This document shows, piece after piece, positions 43,663 through 55,162 of a DNA stretch of 64,000 nucleotides. The DNA comes from Myrica gale (taxonomy: Eukaryota; Streptophyta; Magnoliopsida; Fagales; Myricaceae): NCBI GenBank assembly GCA_963930655.1, contig OZ005606.1, forward strand, positions 21,120,001-21,184,000, read 5' to 3'. The notes under the pieces were generated by a model, which worked only from the letters and a program-made list of their open reading frames with translations, searched no databases and was not told the origin of the DNA. The stretch's first letter is position 1. Each line of letters begins with the position of its first letter. Position numbers and translations under genes: made by a program.

Positions 43663-44270
43663 TGCACTTATTGGTTTCGATAATTGCAATCTACCATATC
43701 CTGTCTCACCGCTATCTCTTCTCGATAAAGAGCATATGTGGTATCCAACCTCCTAGGTTTCACTATTCTTCCTTAGCAATAGGTGAGATTTCGTTTGTGT
43801 TTCTCACCTAGTAATACAAGTCTTTAGGCGTTATTTAAATAAAAAGAGCAGAACTGTTACTTTAGAGGCCAAAAGTGTAAATTCACACAATGCTCGACAT
43901 TCAATTGGATAACTTAAGATTATATCGAAATGGGGCTACTTGTCCCACGAGGCCAAAATTGACATGACAAGTGTACAACCTAGATGCGCCCCCAGCCCCG
44001 TCTCCAGGTCTAAATCCATCCAATCTCATTCAATTTTATGGATCCTCTTACACACCGCTCCCCAGACAGCAGTAAGAGTACAAACCAGTAAGGACTCCAT
44101 TAGTCCATTGGCTAAAAAATCCCTTCCGTGCCCCATGCCGTATGCAGTGCTAGGCCTCTGTATCGGACCACTGGCCGTCTTATTACTCTTTTCTGTAAGC
44201 ATTTAATAGGTCTAGCTAACAACGAGCCTAATTTGAGCCTAAGGACTGGCCCATATTAATATTGCTGCTA
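43663..44270. other. gene-free stretch
   Basis: No supported coding region or repeat. Confidence 0.3.
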
Positions 44271-44480
44271 CCCTGTTTGTTAGAAAGACTCCTGTTGAGT
44301 TTGTGTTGTAATATTTTTAGTATGTGAATATGTTTTGGTATTGAGTTTAGTAAAAAGGTGAAGAGAGGTAATTTTTTTATAGTTTTTGTAATTTTTTATC
44401 TTTTTTATGGGAGAGAGATTATATTAAAATATTTTATTACGAGAGAGAGAAAATTTTGAGCAACTTTGCAAACGCAGCCT
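44271..44480 (+). repeat. AT-rich dispersed repeat, copy E (MITE-like)
   Basis: Starts CCTGTTTGTTAG and ends GCAAACGCAGCC, so GTTTG-type sequences face inward at both ends; the interior is T-rich with two GAGAGAGA patches. Non-coding. Confidence 0.45.
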
Positions 44481-44915
44481 CAATCAAATAAGAAAGGAAA
44501 ATGGCGTGGTCCCGTCGGTATACCGCACACTGTCATCACGCCACTACGGCACCCACTAACCAATGTCACCTTGTCTGCTGATAGATTAATTAAAGACCAT
44601 CTTTGCAGGAATTTATATGTCAATCATTCTGTTTGTTTATTTACTAGTGCTACTGCGGTCGCTGCTCATAGACCAGAATATGGTAGTCAGACCCGAAACA
44701 ACGAATGAAGAAGCAGACAACTTAAAAGAGTTCAAATAAAAAAGAAACACCATCAACAACTACACAATACACTGTTAGGATTCCCCCAGCATCCCCTCCT
44801 AACCAACCCTTACCAGAGAGAACGATGCAAAACAGTCAAAACCCATCAACTCCACTAACAGAGGATTCGAGTCAACACCATACTTTTCTTTTTCTACACT
44901 TACTTTCAATTATGA

Positions 44916-46754
44916 TTACATTATGGAACAGCTGCTTGTGTTATCGTCACTGAACATATGAGCTGCAGAGTTATGACCACCGCAATTGGCTTCAGTGTAA
45001 GAGTATGGGTTAGGGCTTGCACTATAATTGTAGTAATAACCGGTGCTAGGGGGAACAAATGGGGACCTGTGATACATCATTTGGGGTTGTTGCACGGCAT
45101 GCCTGGCCTGCATGTTCATGTTCATCATCATTGGAGATGGATTGTTGTAGCCATTCATGTTCATCAGCATGGATGCGGGGTATTGACCACCAGTGGGGAC
45201 TGGGAGCGCGGCTGAAGATCCCTGATACGGATTGTTGGATTGGACTTGAAACCCCCCCAAACTATTGGAATTGCTTCCAAGAGAAGCAGCATTAATCCCA
45301 TTCCCATGAAAACCAGCCAAACCCATCATGGCATTGATGTCATTTGCTCTTTTCCCTTCTCCGGGATTGATGTGCCCACCCAAATGGGCACTGTTCATTT
45401 TCAGAGCCGCCATGGTTTTCGGATCAATCCCACCTGGACTGGCCCTCATTCCCATATTCTGACCCGGGTGTACTTTCTTTCCATTCCCAACATTGTTCAT
45501 TTTTCCATTGTGGGAGCCAGCTACAATAGCTCCAACGCCTTTCTTTGCATTGTTTGCATCAATCGCCTGCTGCCTAAGCAGACCCAGTTGGTTAGCTTTC
45601 TCCCGGAGTAACAGCAGTTCATCCTCTTCATCATCATCTTCATCATCGTCAAAATAGTCATCATCTTCTTCAGAGCTGAGAGCAGCAAGTTTCTGCTCAT
45701 TTTTGAAGGCTTCAAGACCCTTGATCAATCCTTGCTTTTGGCCTCTGTTGTTCTTATCATCTTTGATGCAGTTGTTCTTCTGCTTTTGGTTTTGGTTGTG
45801 GTTGTTCTTCTGAGACCAAAGCTCAGCATGTTTCCCAGCTCTGACTAGTTTCTTGATCAAAGTCGCAGCATCAATACTTCCAGAAACTGTGACTTTTTGC
45901 TGATCTGCATCTACGTTTACTTGGTACACGCCTGAAACAAACGGGAAAGCAACAAGGGAAAAGAACAACCGGGTTGATTATAAATGCACAAACTCAAACT
46001 TGAAGACTAAAATGTGAAGACATTTCCTCAAAGTCGTGGTTGTCCACCTCCTCGAAAATTATGACTACCTCATTCTTCCTCGGTGTAAGAACAGTTCCAA
46101 GAACAGATATCTCGAGTGAAAATAAAAGAGTCAGCAGAGAAGGATAGCATAGTTAAAGGAACATCAGCAAACTAGCTATAGCAACTAACCCAAAATTCTC
46201 TACATCTAATTGACTTGGAACAGAGTACCTACATATGATTGTTACTAAGTTTGATGCTGTTACTCATTTTCATGAAATTTGACCCCCAAAAGAAAGTAAA
46301 CTCATAGTAAGAGGCACACTTCATCTCATGGTTGTTTTCGCCACGGGCCCACAAAATGCACTTCAAATTTAAATATCTTCTCGACTTCTCCCCCTCCCAC
46401 TTTCTCAGCAACCAAACATTGAGACACGGTGCACTGAGTAACCAGAAAGAGAAGGCAAAGATAGACGGGAGCACCTTCAATCCTCTGAAGGAGTTTCTTC
46501 ACTTTCTGCTTACACCCATCACAGTGTACGTTCACTTTGAGAACACACGTCTGTAGATGAAAATAAAAGGAATGAGGTAAACAAGAAAAACAAGAAAAAG
46601 ATTCTTAAAGAAAAGACCACCACCCAACTTTGCTATATTCGGAGGAAAATAACTATATAAAAGCAAAAGAACGACTTGATGACAGAAAGAATGTGGTTAA
46701 TAGAGAGAGAAAGACCTGGATCTTGAGTAGCTTAAAGTCTTCTTCTTTAGTCAT
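44916..46754 (-). CDS. HIPP: heavy metal-associated isoprenylated plant protein (HIPP), three exons
   Basis: Exons 46754-46716, 46550-46475 and 45931-44916 join at GT/AG sites into 376 residues. Residues 1-75 form one HMA domain: [19 protein letters not shown], the metal-binding CDGC (C23, C26), [20 protein letters not shown] and [18 protein letters not shown] basic, Asn/Gln-rich linker and a strongly acidic run ([20 protein letters not shown]) follow, then a Gly/Asn/Met-rich region with MMMNMNMQ. The last four residues are CSIM, a CaaX box for farnesylation. HIPPs bind copper, zinc or cadmium and act at membranes or in the nucleus; it resembles the long single-domain group (Arabidopsis HIPP32/33 type). 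Introns are 165 and 543 bp; the first exon border falls just before TCVLKV, usual for the family. The ATG at 46754 is preceded by stops in frame. Confidence 0.93.
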
Positions 46755-47489
46755 TTCTTCAGTGCTGTTCGCAATGAAAGAATTTCTCTCTCTGCTAGAA
46801 AAGAATTAAAGGGATAAACACCTAAGCTAGTGGGGGTAAAAGGGCTGGCATGTGAGTTTTCTGTAACTTATAGATTCTTCCGTTGTCCCCCTTGGCTTTG
46901 TTCTTCCCTCTTCGGTTCTCAAGACCAAGCAAATAAAAGCAAATGGGTCTTGAGCTTTAAAAGTTAAAAACTACACTTTTTTTTTTAAATAGTAACAGGA
47001 ATAAAAAAGTGGAAAAAGACAAATCCAATGCCAAGAGGCAAGAGTCCAAGACAAACACGAGGAAAATCACAAAGAAGTTTTTTTTTTTGTTAAACAAATC
47101 ACAAAGAAGTTAAAAGTAAGGGAGATGAAAGTCAGGGAAGGACAGAGAGAGTAAAATAAGAAGGGGGGATCAGGATGGTCTGAATTCTGAAATGATGTGA
47201 TTTAGCGTTAAATACTGCGGAAAAAAAAAAAAAAACAACAGAAGAAGAACAGCGACTTGACAGGCCGACTTCTATGTCTCTTGTGATCACTGAGACCGGA
47301 CTAATCTGTCTTGGTCCTGGTCTCGAATTGCTTATAGAGACTAGAGAGAGATCCACTATGCTTTAATGGTCGGAAGCAGCGTGAAGTTTTAGTGAGTAGA
47401 GAATTTTCTGAAATTTATTATTATGCTCATATTTTAGTCGATCTTTTTTTTAATTGGATCAGTCTGTCCGAATTACGACCGAGAATTAA
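46755..47489. other. upstream region of the HIPP gene
   Basis: Presumed promoter and 5' leader on the minus strand. A CT-rich leader lies just upstream of the ATG (46780-46800). No clear TATA box was chosen. An A-run interrupts at 47221-47235. Confidence 0.4.
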
Positions 47490-47690
47490 GAGGTGTTCGT
47501 TAATAAAAAAAATCTTTAAAATTTTTTAAATTCTCACAATATAAAATATCTTACAATCAAACATTATTTTTAATCTCACATAAAAATAACTACAACATAA
47601 ATACTAATAAAATTAACATCACTTAAAATTTTTAAAACATAAAAAAATCTTCACAAAACTTCTAACCGAACAAACTCTAAGTGCAAAGAA
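47490..47690 (-). repeat. AT-rich dispersed repeat, copy F (MITE-like)
   Basis: Bounded by AGAGGTGTTCGTTA and TAACCGAACAAACTCT, imperfect inverted ends; interior AT-rich with TTTAAATTCTCACAA. It belongs to the same style of small repeat as 49268-49516. Confidence 0.5.
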
Positions 47691-49267
47691 TTTTCATATT
47701 ATTCCAAAAAAAAAACTCAAATCATGTTATTGGGCATAAAAATATAGAGAGTAAATTACAGCCGTTCTAACACGAAACTCTCAGAATAAATTTCTCAGAA
47801 ACAACACGTGTTCGGTGTTTCAGTGTTTGGTTTTTTTTAATGGTTGCTTTTCCTAATAAAATATTACGCGCATGTTATGAACTAAGGTTCAACTTGCTGC
47901 CTTATCCAACATTTTAGGGTAAATCGAGGTTTAATATAGAAAATGTAAAGTGGTTCCCTTAATCATTATCCAAAAATAAAATAAAAAACCTTTACTTTGA
48001 AATTAATATGTGACTGTCCCCATTAACTTTAGGGAGGTTTAATATACAAGTAACTAATCTAAATGTAAGGGGTTCCCTTATTATCTAAACTTAAAAAGCA
48101 GTAACTTATACGTATCTTAAGCCTTTTGAAAATTATTTTTATTTTATGTTGTATTAAGAAATCCCTGAGATGTTATCAGTTCTAATTGCTAATGGAAATA
48201 AGAGTATAATTAAATTAAATTATAAGTTTCAAATAGTAACCCCATAAATTTGGATACAACAGGCTTCTTAGTTTCATATGACAAATTAATCCTAATTACA
48301 TTATAGGACATTGGTGTTTGATGATTTATAGGTAGAATATACATAATCTTAATCAGCTACACTAGTGTAAAAAGAATGCACCCTTTCCCTTTTTCAAATC
48401 ATGCAACTCACCTTCTCCTTTGCCTAAAAAAATTCAATGACACCCCATAAGGCTTATTCAAATCCTGATTGTGCTCTCTATTTTTTCGACTAAATCAATG
48501 CAAGTCTAGTGTCTGATTCTTCCTTAAATTAGACACAACACAAACCTCTGTCCTCGCTTGAGCCACCCACTCATTTGAATGAACAAAATATCTTTAAAAA
48601 TTCTATTTGGAAGGTTGAAAATATCTAACTTCCTGTTAGGTTTAACGCGACGTCAAACTTTAATTAAAAAAACCAGGAAACATTTAATTTAATTCTGACC
48701 GTAGATAAGGGTCGCCATTCCCAAAAAGAAAAAATAAATAAATAAACAGTATTTAGTGGCATGGGTCTTTTAATGTAGCAATAATAAAATGAGGTAGTTG
48801 GGCTTAGTGGGCTACCGCTTGTCGACTTGTCGCACTTCGATTACGCCGATTCAAAAGGAGCCACGTCCAAGACGAGAACTGAAACGATAAATTCATAATA
48901 GGAGAGTCATGAGAAAAGTGGCGATAAATTCATTTAAAGAACACCACCCAGGTATTTGAAATATTTGATAAAATAATACGAATTGTTAGTCTAGCTGTCG
49001 TTTTTCACACATCCCCGTGACTAGTGGGGCCAGTTTCACTCCATTGCGGGGAGCAGGACAAATATAGGGTTTCACTTACATGGACTAGTTTACGCATCGG
49101 TAGTTTGGTACTGGTAATTTTAGCACAATTCTTTAAGTATCCTTTCACTTTTGGTTATTTCGTTTCAGATCCTATGACTTTCTTACTTTTCCCTTTTTTT
49201 TTTTTTTTTTTTTTTACCGTCATCCAGAATGCAACTCTCCTGAAGGACAGTGGAGCAGGGAATTGAA
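47691..49267. other. gene-free stretch
   Basis: AT-rich, with a T-run at 49194-49215. No coding region or clear repeat could be supported. Confidence 0.4.
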
Positions 49268-49516
49268 GGCTATGTTTATTTCATATCTCAAAAAAATTTC
49301 AAAAATTTTTCACTCAATTTTTTCATCGATTTCAATATTTTTTCACCAATCCCAATAATTTTTTCATTAATTTCAATACATTTTCAACAATCCCAATAAT
49401 TTTTTACAAATTTCAACAACTTTTAACACATTTTTCACCAATCTCAAGAGAATTTACACTACTTCCAAAAAGAGTAAAAAATAAAAACTATTTTGAGATC
49501 TAAACCAAACATAGCC
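49268..49516. mobile_element. 249-bp MITE with perfect 10-bp terminal repeats
   Basis: Starts GGCTATGTTT and ends AAACATAGCC, an exact inverted repeat. GAA lies on both sides (49265-49267 and 49517-49519), a 3-bp duplication as in Tourist/Harbinger-type MITEs. The interior repeats TTTCACCAATCCCAATAATT-like phrases and has no coding capacity. It supports the view that similar AT-rich repeats elsewhere in the window are small transposons. Confidence 0.8.
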
Positions 49517-49761
49517 GAAAGCTCAGTGAAGTGTATTTTTAAGCTCTATAAAAAAAAGTGTATTTTTAAGGCTCTATTTGGATGTTAGAATTCCAAATCA
49601 ATGGGTTTCTATTGCTAATATTTTTAACAAGTATTATATTATAGACTGTAAAATCGTAAAAAATGAAAAAAAATAGAGAGAGGTAGCGTGGTTTATATTA
49701 CTTGTATTACGGATTTGTAACATGGTTTACATTTTAGGTACTTCGAAATTTAGATGTCAGA

Positions 49762-51306
49762 AAATTTGATTTTTAGTCCTTAGGTTTTACTCCATTTTTA
49801 TTTTTAGTAATGAATTTTAGTAAGTCAAAAATTTAATCCATGATCTTTCATCTGTGTAAATTTTAGTCCTTCCGTTACTATGTTGTTAGTCCCATTAACG
49901 AAATGATCGTCTACATCAGCAAGATCCTATACGTCAGCATATACTTTCCACCTCAACCTCTTGGAATGTGTCGTTCTCCCTTGAACGACAACAAATGCCT
50001 ACACTAAGTGAAACGGTGTGCTTCCCTTTATCACTCACCTCAGCGCCTTCACTCTTACGAATCAAGATGAATCCCCCTTTCAAATCGATTTCCCTTTAGC
50101 AAACCCTAGACTAGAATGAAAGAGAAAACTCCCAGAGCAAAACGGAGGAGCGACAATCAGCCACTAGTGCGACGGGAAAGATCTTCGGTGGTTGGCGATA
50201 TTCTTCTTCAGCGTTTGTAGACATAATGAAAGAAACACAGGTTTGCCCATTTCTCTTTCTAAGATATGTGTTGCGATGTTTGAGATCTGCTTCGGTGCTT
50301 CAATTTTTGTTCGTCCAAAATTGCTGTCAAACTCTTGCCTCAATATTTTCCTCATTTCGATGCTAATGCTTTTTGAAGGATGAACCTTCATTGCTATCTG
50401 TTTCTTGGTTTCTTATTCAAAAGATTATCTGTAATTGATTAGTGGACAACACGTGCACTTCCAGATGACATTCACTTTTTGACGAGATTCAGCTGACCTA
50501 TACGACTATATGCGATAAAGTTTGAGTTTGGTGAAGTAACGTTAGAGTAGTGGAAGTCAAACTGATACAGAGCCATTGTTTCCTTCTTTTGCATAATCTT
50601 GTCTAAAGCCTTGAGTACTTGATATGGCTCAATAACTCGTAAATATAAGAGAACATATATCGAAAAGCAATTTATAGATCCGTTCAATGTGGACAGTAAA
50701 GTAGAAAAGCTGCTAGGTTCAAGACTTCAAGCAACCCATCTATGGTTTCTGCGGATTTTCACTATGTTTTTAACCTAATGAGAAGACTTGTACTCTAATC
50801 CTGGAACATTTCTTTGGGTGCTTAGAAAGAGAAATGAGCAAACTTGTTTTCTTTCATTATGTCTACAAACGCTGAAGAAGAATATCGCCAACCACCGAAG
50901 ATCTTTCCCGTCGCACCAGTGGCTGATTGTCGCTCCTCCGTTTTGCTACGAGAGTTTTCTCTTTCGTTCTAGTCTAGGGTTTGCAAAATGGGGATTCGTC
51001 TTGATTCGTAAGAGTAAAGGCACTGAGGTGAGTCTGATAAAGGGAAACACACCGTTTCACTTAGCGTGGGCATTTGTTGTCGTTCAAGGGGGAACGACAC
51101 ATTCCAGGAGGCTGAGGTGGAAGGTATACGTTGACGTGTAGGATCTTGCTGACCTGGAAAATCATTTCGTTAATGGGACTAACAGCATAATAACGGAATG
51201 ACTAAATTTTACAAAGATAAAAGATCATGGACTAAATTGTTGACAAACTAAAATTCATGACTAAAAATGAAAAGAGAGTAAAACCTAAGGACTAAAAATC
51301 AAATTT
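49762..51306. mobile_element. foldback element with inverted arms of about 500 bp
   Basis: The arm at 49762-50263 returns in reverse complement at 50821-51306 with scattered differences; for example AAATTTGATTTTTAGTCC starts the left arm and GGACTAAAAATCAAATTT ends the right arm. Between them is a unique loop of about 557 bp. Each arm contains exon-like GC-richer DNA around CACTCTTACGAATCAAGA and GGCGATATTCTTCTTCAGC. No transposase is encoded, and a target duplication was not found. Long-arm Mutator-like or foldback MITE elements are candidates. A transcript across it would fold into a long hairpin. Confidence 0.8.
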
Positions 51307-53354
51307 CCCTTACTTATTATACTTAAAAAAATAAGGTAAATATCTTTGAGTTTTCAATAATTTTAACTTTTATGTAATAACAAATTTTTTGTTGTACCAG
51401 GCTTTTGTGCATAAGTCTGTACAAATTCGGCCTAGTTTAAAAATAGACGAGGATTTCTTGCACTAATTGCACGGTATAATTCGAATAGAGATAGACACAA
51501 TATGTGGATAATATACATTTTAATGTTGTTCATTTAAAGTTTTAGACAACATGAACTCTACAATGAGGTTTATCTGATTTGTCTATTTCTTTCTAGATTA
51601 CACTGTACAATTCAAATTTTTTTAAATCTTCTGAAAATATACTAGTCAAATAAAAAGGACAACTTTAAACTCCTAACCCTCAAAGTAGTTTTATAATCTA
51701 AATATCAAGTATTAATAAAGTAAAAAATTTATTCCTAAAGTAAGAGTATTAGAATCCACGATCACTCGTGAATATCACTGATTCAGAAATAGAAATAGAA
51801 GTTCATCTTTCGAATCAAATAATTGCGTTGAACCATTTAAGATCGAGATCTTTTTTGCGTCTCAATAAGCCAGTCTCGTAATACAAGCTAGGTACCTTGT
51901 AGTGTTGTAGTACTTGTAGGTTGTTGTTTGTCAACTCCAGCGCATAAATGAGGTCAGGTTCTGCATTTCACATTTCAGAGGTCTCCTTAAAGATATCATC
52001 CAAAGCAAAAGACTGAAAAGGAACCAACCTTTCCGGTCGATGCATAAGATCGGCACCTGTGAAAAGTAAAAGACGATCTACCTTTTGCACTTACCACAGT
52101 CGCTGAACCTCTATCCGGCCTGAAACTGGAAAAACCGACAGACAAAGGGAAAATCCATTTTTTAACCACTTTTAGGGTTTACAGTTCCCAGACATACTTC
52201 CTCACTTTTTAACCATTTTTTGTACAGAAACATGTGGGTCGGGGATGTGACTTTTTGCACCTCGTGTCCCAAGGCTTTGTGCGTGACTAGAGACTGCGCG
52301 TAATCACACAGAGGTAAAAGGGTGAAGCAAATGTGTAAGAGCTTCAAAAGTAAAAAAAAAAAAAAGTGTTGGGGGGGAGGGGGGGGGGGGGTGCGTTAGC
52401 TCCATCATTACTTGCTCCCCAGCACCTGCAGGTCGCTCTGCATGCTGCCCCAACCAGAACACGTTTCTTTCTTTACTATATATTTGTTACTGCTAGCTTT
52501 GCTTCTTCCTTAAGTCTGAGATTTTTCTTCTTTTGTTTCACCATCATTCTTTAACTGCAACTGACTTTCTGTCGTGGTTCAGCTCTTAAGAGTCAAATTT
52601 GGTTAAAATTCTGTGAGATTCGGATGGTTCATGCCACTGGTCTTTGTGGGGACCCACAAATTTGGTATCCCATGGGCTAGAAATACTGATACAGCTAATA
52701 TCTTGGACGGGTCCCACGCTTGATGTCATTTGGATTCTGATGAGAAGCAGGTACAAACGTTCACAGAGAGAGATTTCGGAAGGGAGGGAAGGGTCTTATT
52801 GGGCCGTCTGGTCCAGTGTTTTAGTCCTCCCGCCCTCTATTAAAAAGATCGAAACTAAAGTGGCCCATGGTACAAACGAAAGCAACTTTTCAACTAACAA
52901 AATATAAAGCCGTAAGACCAGTAAGGGCAGGTAGGGCAAATCAATGGTAGGAATTTTTTTCTTTCAATTTCCCTGTTCTTAACTGGAGGGAAATGTTAAG
53001 ATCTCGATACTCCGACGTACTAATGGTATATACTGTAAAAAGTATTATCAAGCAAATCATGGTACATCCTCTTTAATACACTGCACTAATTAGATTATCC
53101 AATTCAAAAAGATATAAAGCACTCCATATAAGCTACTACTACGTAATAATTATATGAGCAATATTGAATATTATATAACTCACGTGTTGTGTCTATCTTT
53201 TTTCGAATTGAAACATCTAATTTATACAGCAAAGTAGAGCATATCTTAGTCTCATTCTTTCATGAAATAGTATATTGTATTTTCAAAACAAATCATACTC
53301 TTGCTCCCCTTTTGTTCTTGAGAAGCAGCAATTCGTCATTATTTACTATACAAA
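51307..53354. other. gene-free stretch with homopolymer runs
   Basis: At 52352-52391 a run of 14 A, a short spacer, then G7-A-G13 forms an unusual purine tract. Around 53100-53340 the DNA is AT-rich. Short open frames show no recognisable motifs. Confidence 0.4.
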
Positions 53355-53395
53355 CACTACAAAAAAACAGGGCTATAGCAGTGGTCGGAGACAAA
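53355..53395 (+). repeat. orphan left end of a CACTA element
   Basis: CACTACAAAAAAACAGGG, then CTATAGCAGTGGTCGGAG, matches the terminus and first subterminal motif of the elements at 2161 and 37549. No right end follows within the window, so it is a truncated copy. Confidence 0.75.
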
Positions 53396-53869
53396 CCCAC
53401 CAAATAAATAGAACGAACTTTATCCCCCACCAGTATCAGTTGTCTTTGTTTTTACTCATGCTAGGTGGTAGAGAATCCATCAGCAAAAAGTCATTCCACT
53501 TTGACGAGAAGATTGAAGATTTGAAAAAAACGTGCCTAGACAGCTATTATTAATTTCCCTATTAAAACCTTAATAGTGATTTCACATAATTGTACATGTT
53601 CTCTATGAAATCGAAGCTATGATCCCCTTCCTCTTGAGTCCTGCCCACTGTTCTATGAAGACTTTTAGTTACATCGGCTTACTTTTCCCTTTTTTTTAAA
53701 AAATAAAAATAAAAGAGTAGAAGTGAGCCACTAACATAGCCTATATCCTCTGGGCGTGACCCTAAGAATCTACAGTCACTGCAAAATATTCGAATTGAGC
53801 CATTGTTATTAATCCTAAAGAGGGGGACTGTCACTATATGCCCACAGAAGTATAATTGATTTTGGAGGC

Positions 53870-53960
53870 GATAGATTCGATCCTTATGCCTCCTTGCCCC
53901 ACACCCGTTCTTGGATGTCTTTTTAGACCTCCAAATTAACCAATTAAGCTACAACTCTGG
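53870..53960 (-). repeat. tRNA-related SINE-like sequence
   Basis: On the minus strand GTTGTAGCTTAATTGGTTA (box A, about 53938-53956) is followed about 47 bp later by GGATCGAATCT (box B, 53873-53883). The layout is the same as at 43560-43662. No complete tRNA fold is possible. Confidence 0.4.
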
Positions 53961-55083
53961 TGTACCATGCCTCTTATTTCTGCCTTTGCTAGGTAAGTTT
54001 TTGCAACATGGGAACATTACAACCTTTTTTGTTTTGTTCAAACTGTTAATTCTGTGCAGAAATATTTTGTTAACTCCCAACTCCATTATACGCATAGCTC
54101 CAGTGAGATAAACCCATTATGAAGATGAAGGGTAATGATCATAGCGGTATCTTCAAGTGCAAAGGAACTTGGCCGTTTCTTCAGAAAGATTAGTTAAGGC
54201 TTGTGCAGCTTTCGTTTGCTTTCTCTGTGATCAATTCGATGGCTGTAAACAAAAATGAGCGTAGAACTTGTATTGAGATTTTGGTTGGCAAACAATAAGG
54301 TATCTATGTTATTTCTTTCGGCTTTTAGATTTTGAGTGGAACACGTAGAAATTTTATTGAGCTTCTGGCCTTCCCATTTAGCTGTTTTTTCTGATTGTCG
54401 TAGCTTCTGTGGCAGACCACGAGGAGAGCTGGAGAGGTGTGAAAGCTTCCCTTTGTTAGAACTCGTCACCTCTCAGGTTGTATTGGATCTTTGGGCCTTT
54501 TCTTCTGTTGTAACAAGTTTGAGGCCCATCCTTTTAGCGGTCGTATTGATTGGTTTGATTTCTTAGTCTGGTTAAAACTTCATGGGATTGAGAATCTGAG
54601 ATTTGTGTAATGGATCTGTTTGAATTTACTATGTTTCTGTTTTATCAACAAAACTGTATTTGCATTTGCCTTGACCAAAAAAGAAACAAGAAGAGAGTTA
54701 AAACGCAATTGAGTAGCATAAAGCTTTTATAATATAAGTTTTTGGGTTCCAACGGGTATGACAAAAAAACAAATTGCATATTCGATACTAGTGAAAAAAA
54801 AATGGCTTATGGCTTTATACCCAATTGACACCTATGGGGTGAATGGGTGTTTACCCTCCATTAAAACTCTATGCTATTTCTAAACATGTTTAAAATCTAT
54901 CGAGTCTAGATTTGAACAAATACAAACTCAATCAACAAAATAATATGCAGAAAAATAAATCAAACTCAAACCAAACAAAGAGGCGAGATTTTGTTGACGA
55001 AGTGAAAACTTTTGAAGCACCATTTATAATAAAAACCACTCCTGATTATTAGCGCCAATTAAAATCTACTAAGAAGAAAACTT
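53961..55083. other. gene-free stretch
   Basis: No coding region with recognisable motifs. Short frames near 54200-54560 on both strands are not supported. Confidence 0.35.
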
Positions 55084-55098
55084 TACAAATGGTAATTC
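55084..55098. repeat. target-site duplication of the LINE (3' side)
   Basis: TACAAATGGTAATTC, identical to 61434-61448. Confidence 0.95.
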
Positions 55099-55142
55099 TT
55101 TTTTTTTTTTTCCAAATATCCTGCCTTTGTCTTTTTTTTTTT
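55099..55142 (-). terminator. bipartite A-tail of the LINE
   Basis: On the minus strand an A11 run (55142-55132) is followed by 20 bp of other sequence and an A13 run (55111-55099) ending at the target duplication. The outer run is the integrated poly(A) tail; the inner one may be an internal A-tract or an older tail. Confidence 0.75.
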
Positions 55143-55162
55143 ATAGATGAGAATAAAACCAG

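Noticed and set aside
49762-51306. Paired host genes on opposite strands
   Set aside because: The open frames in the two arms are the same sequence in inverted orientation; there is no independent gene evidence.
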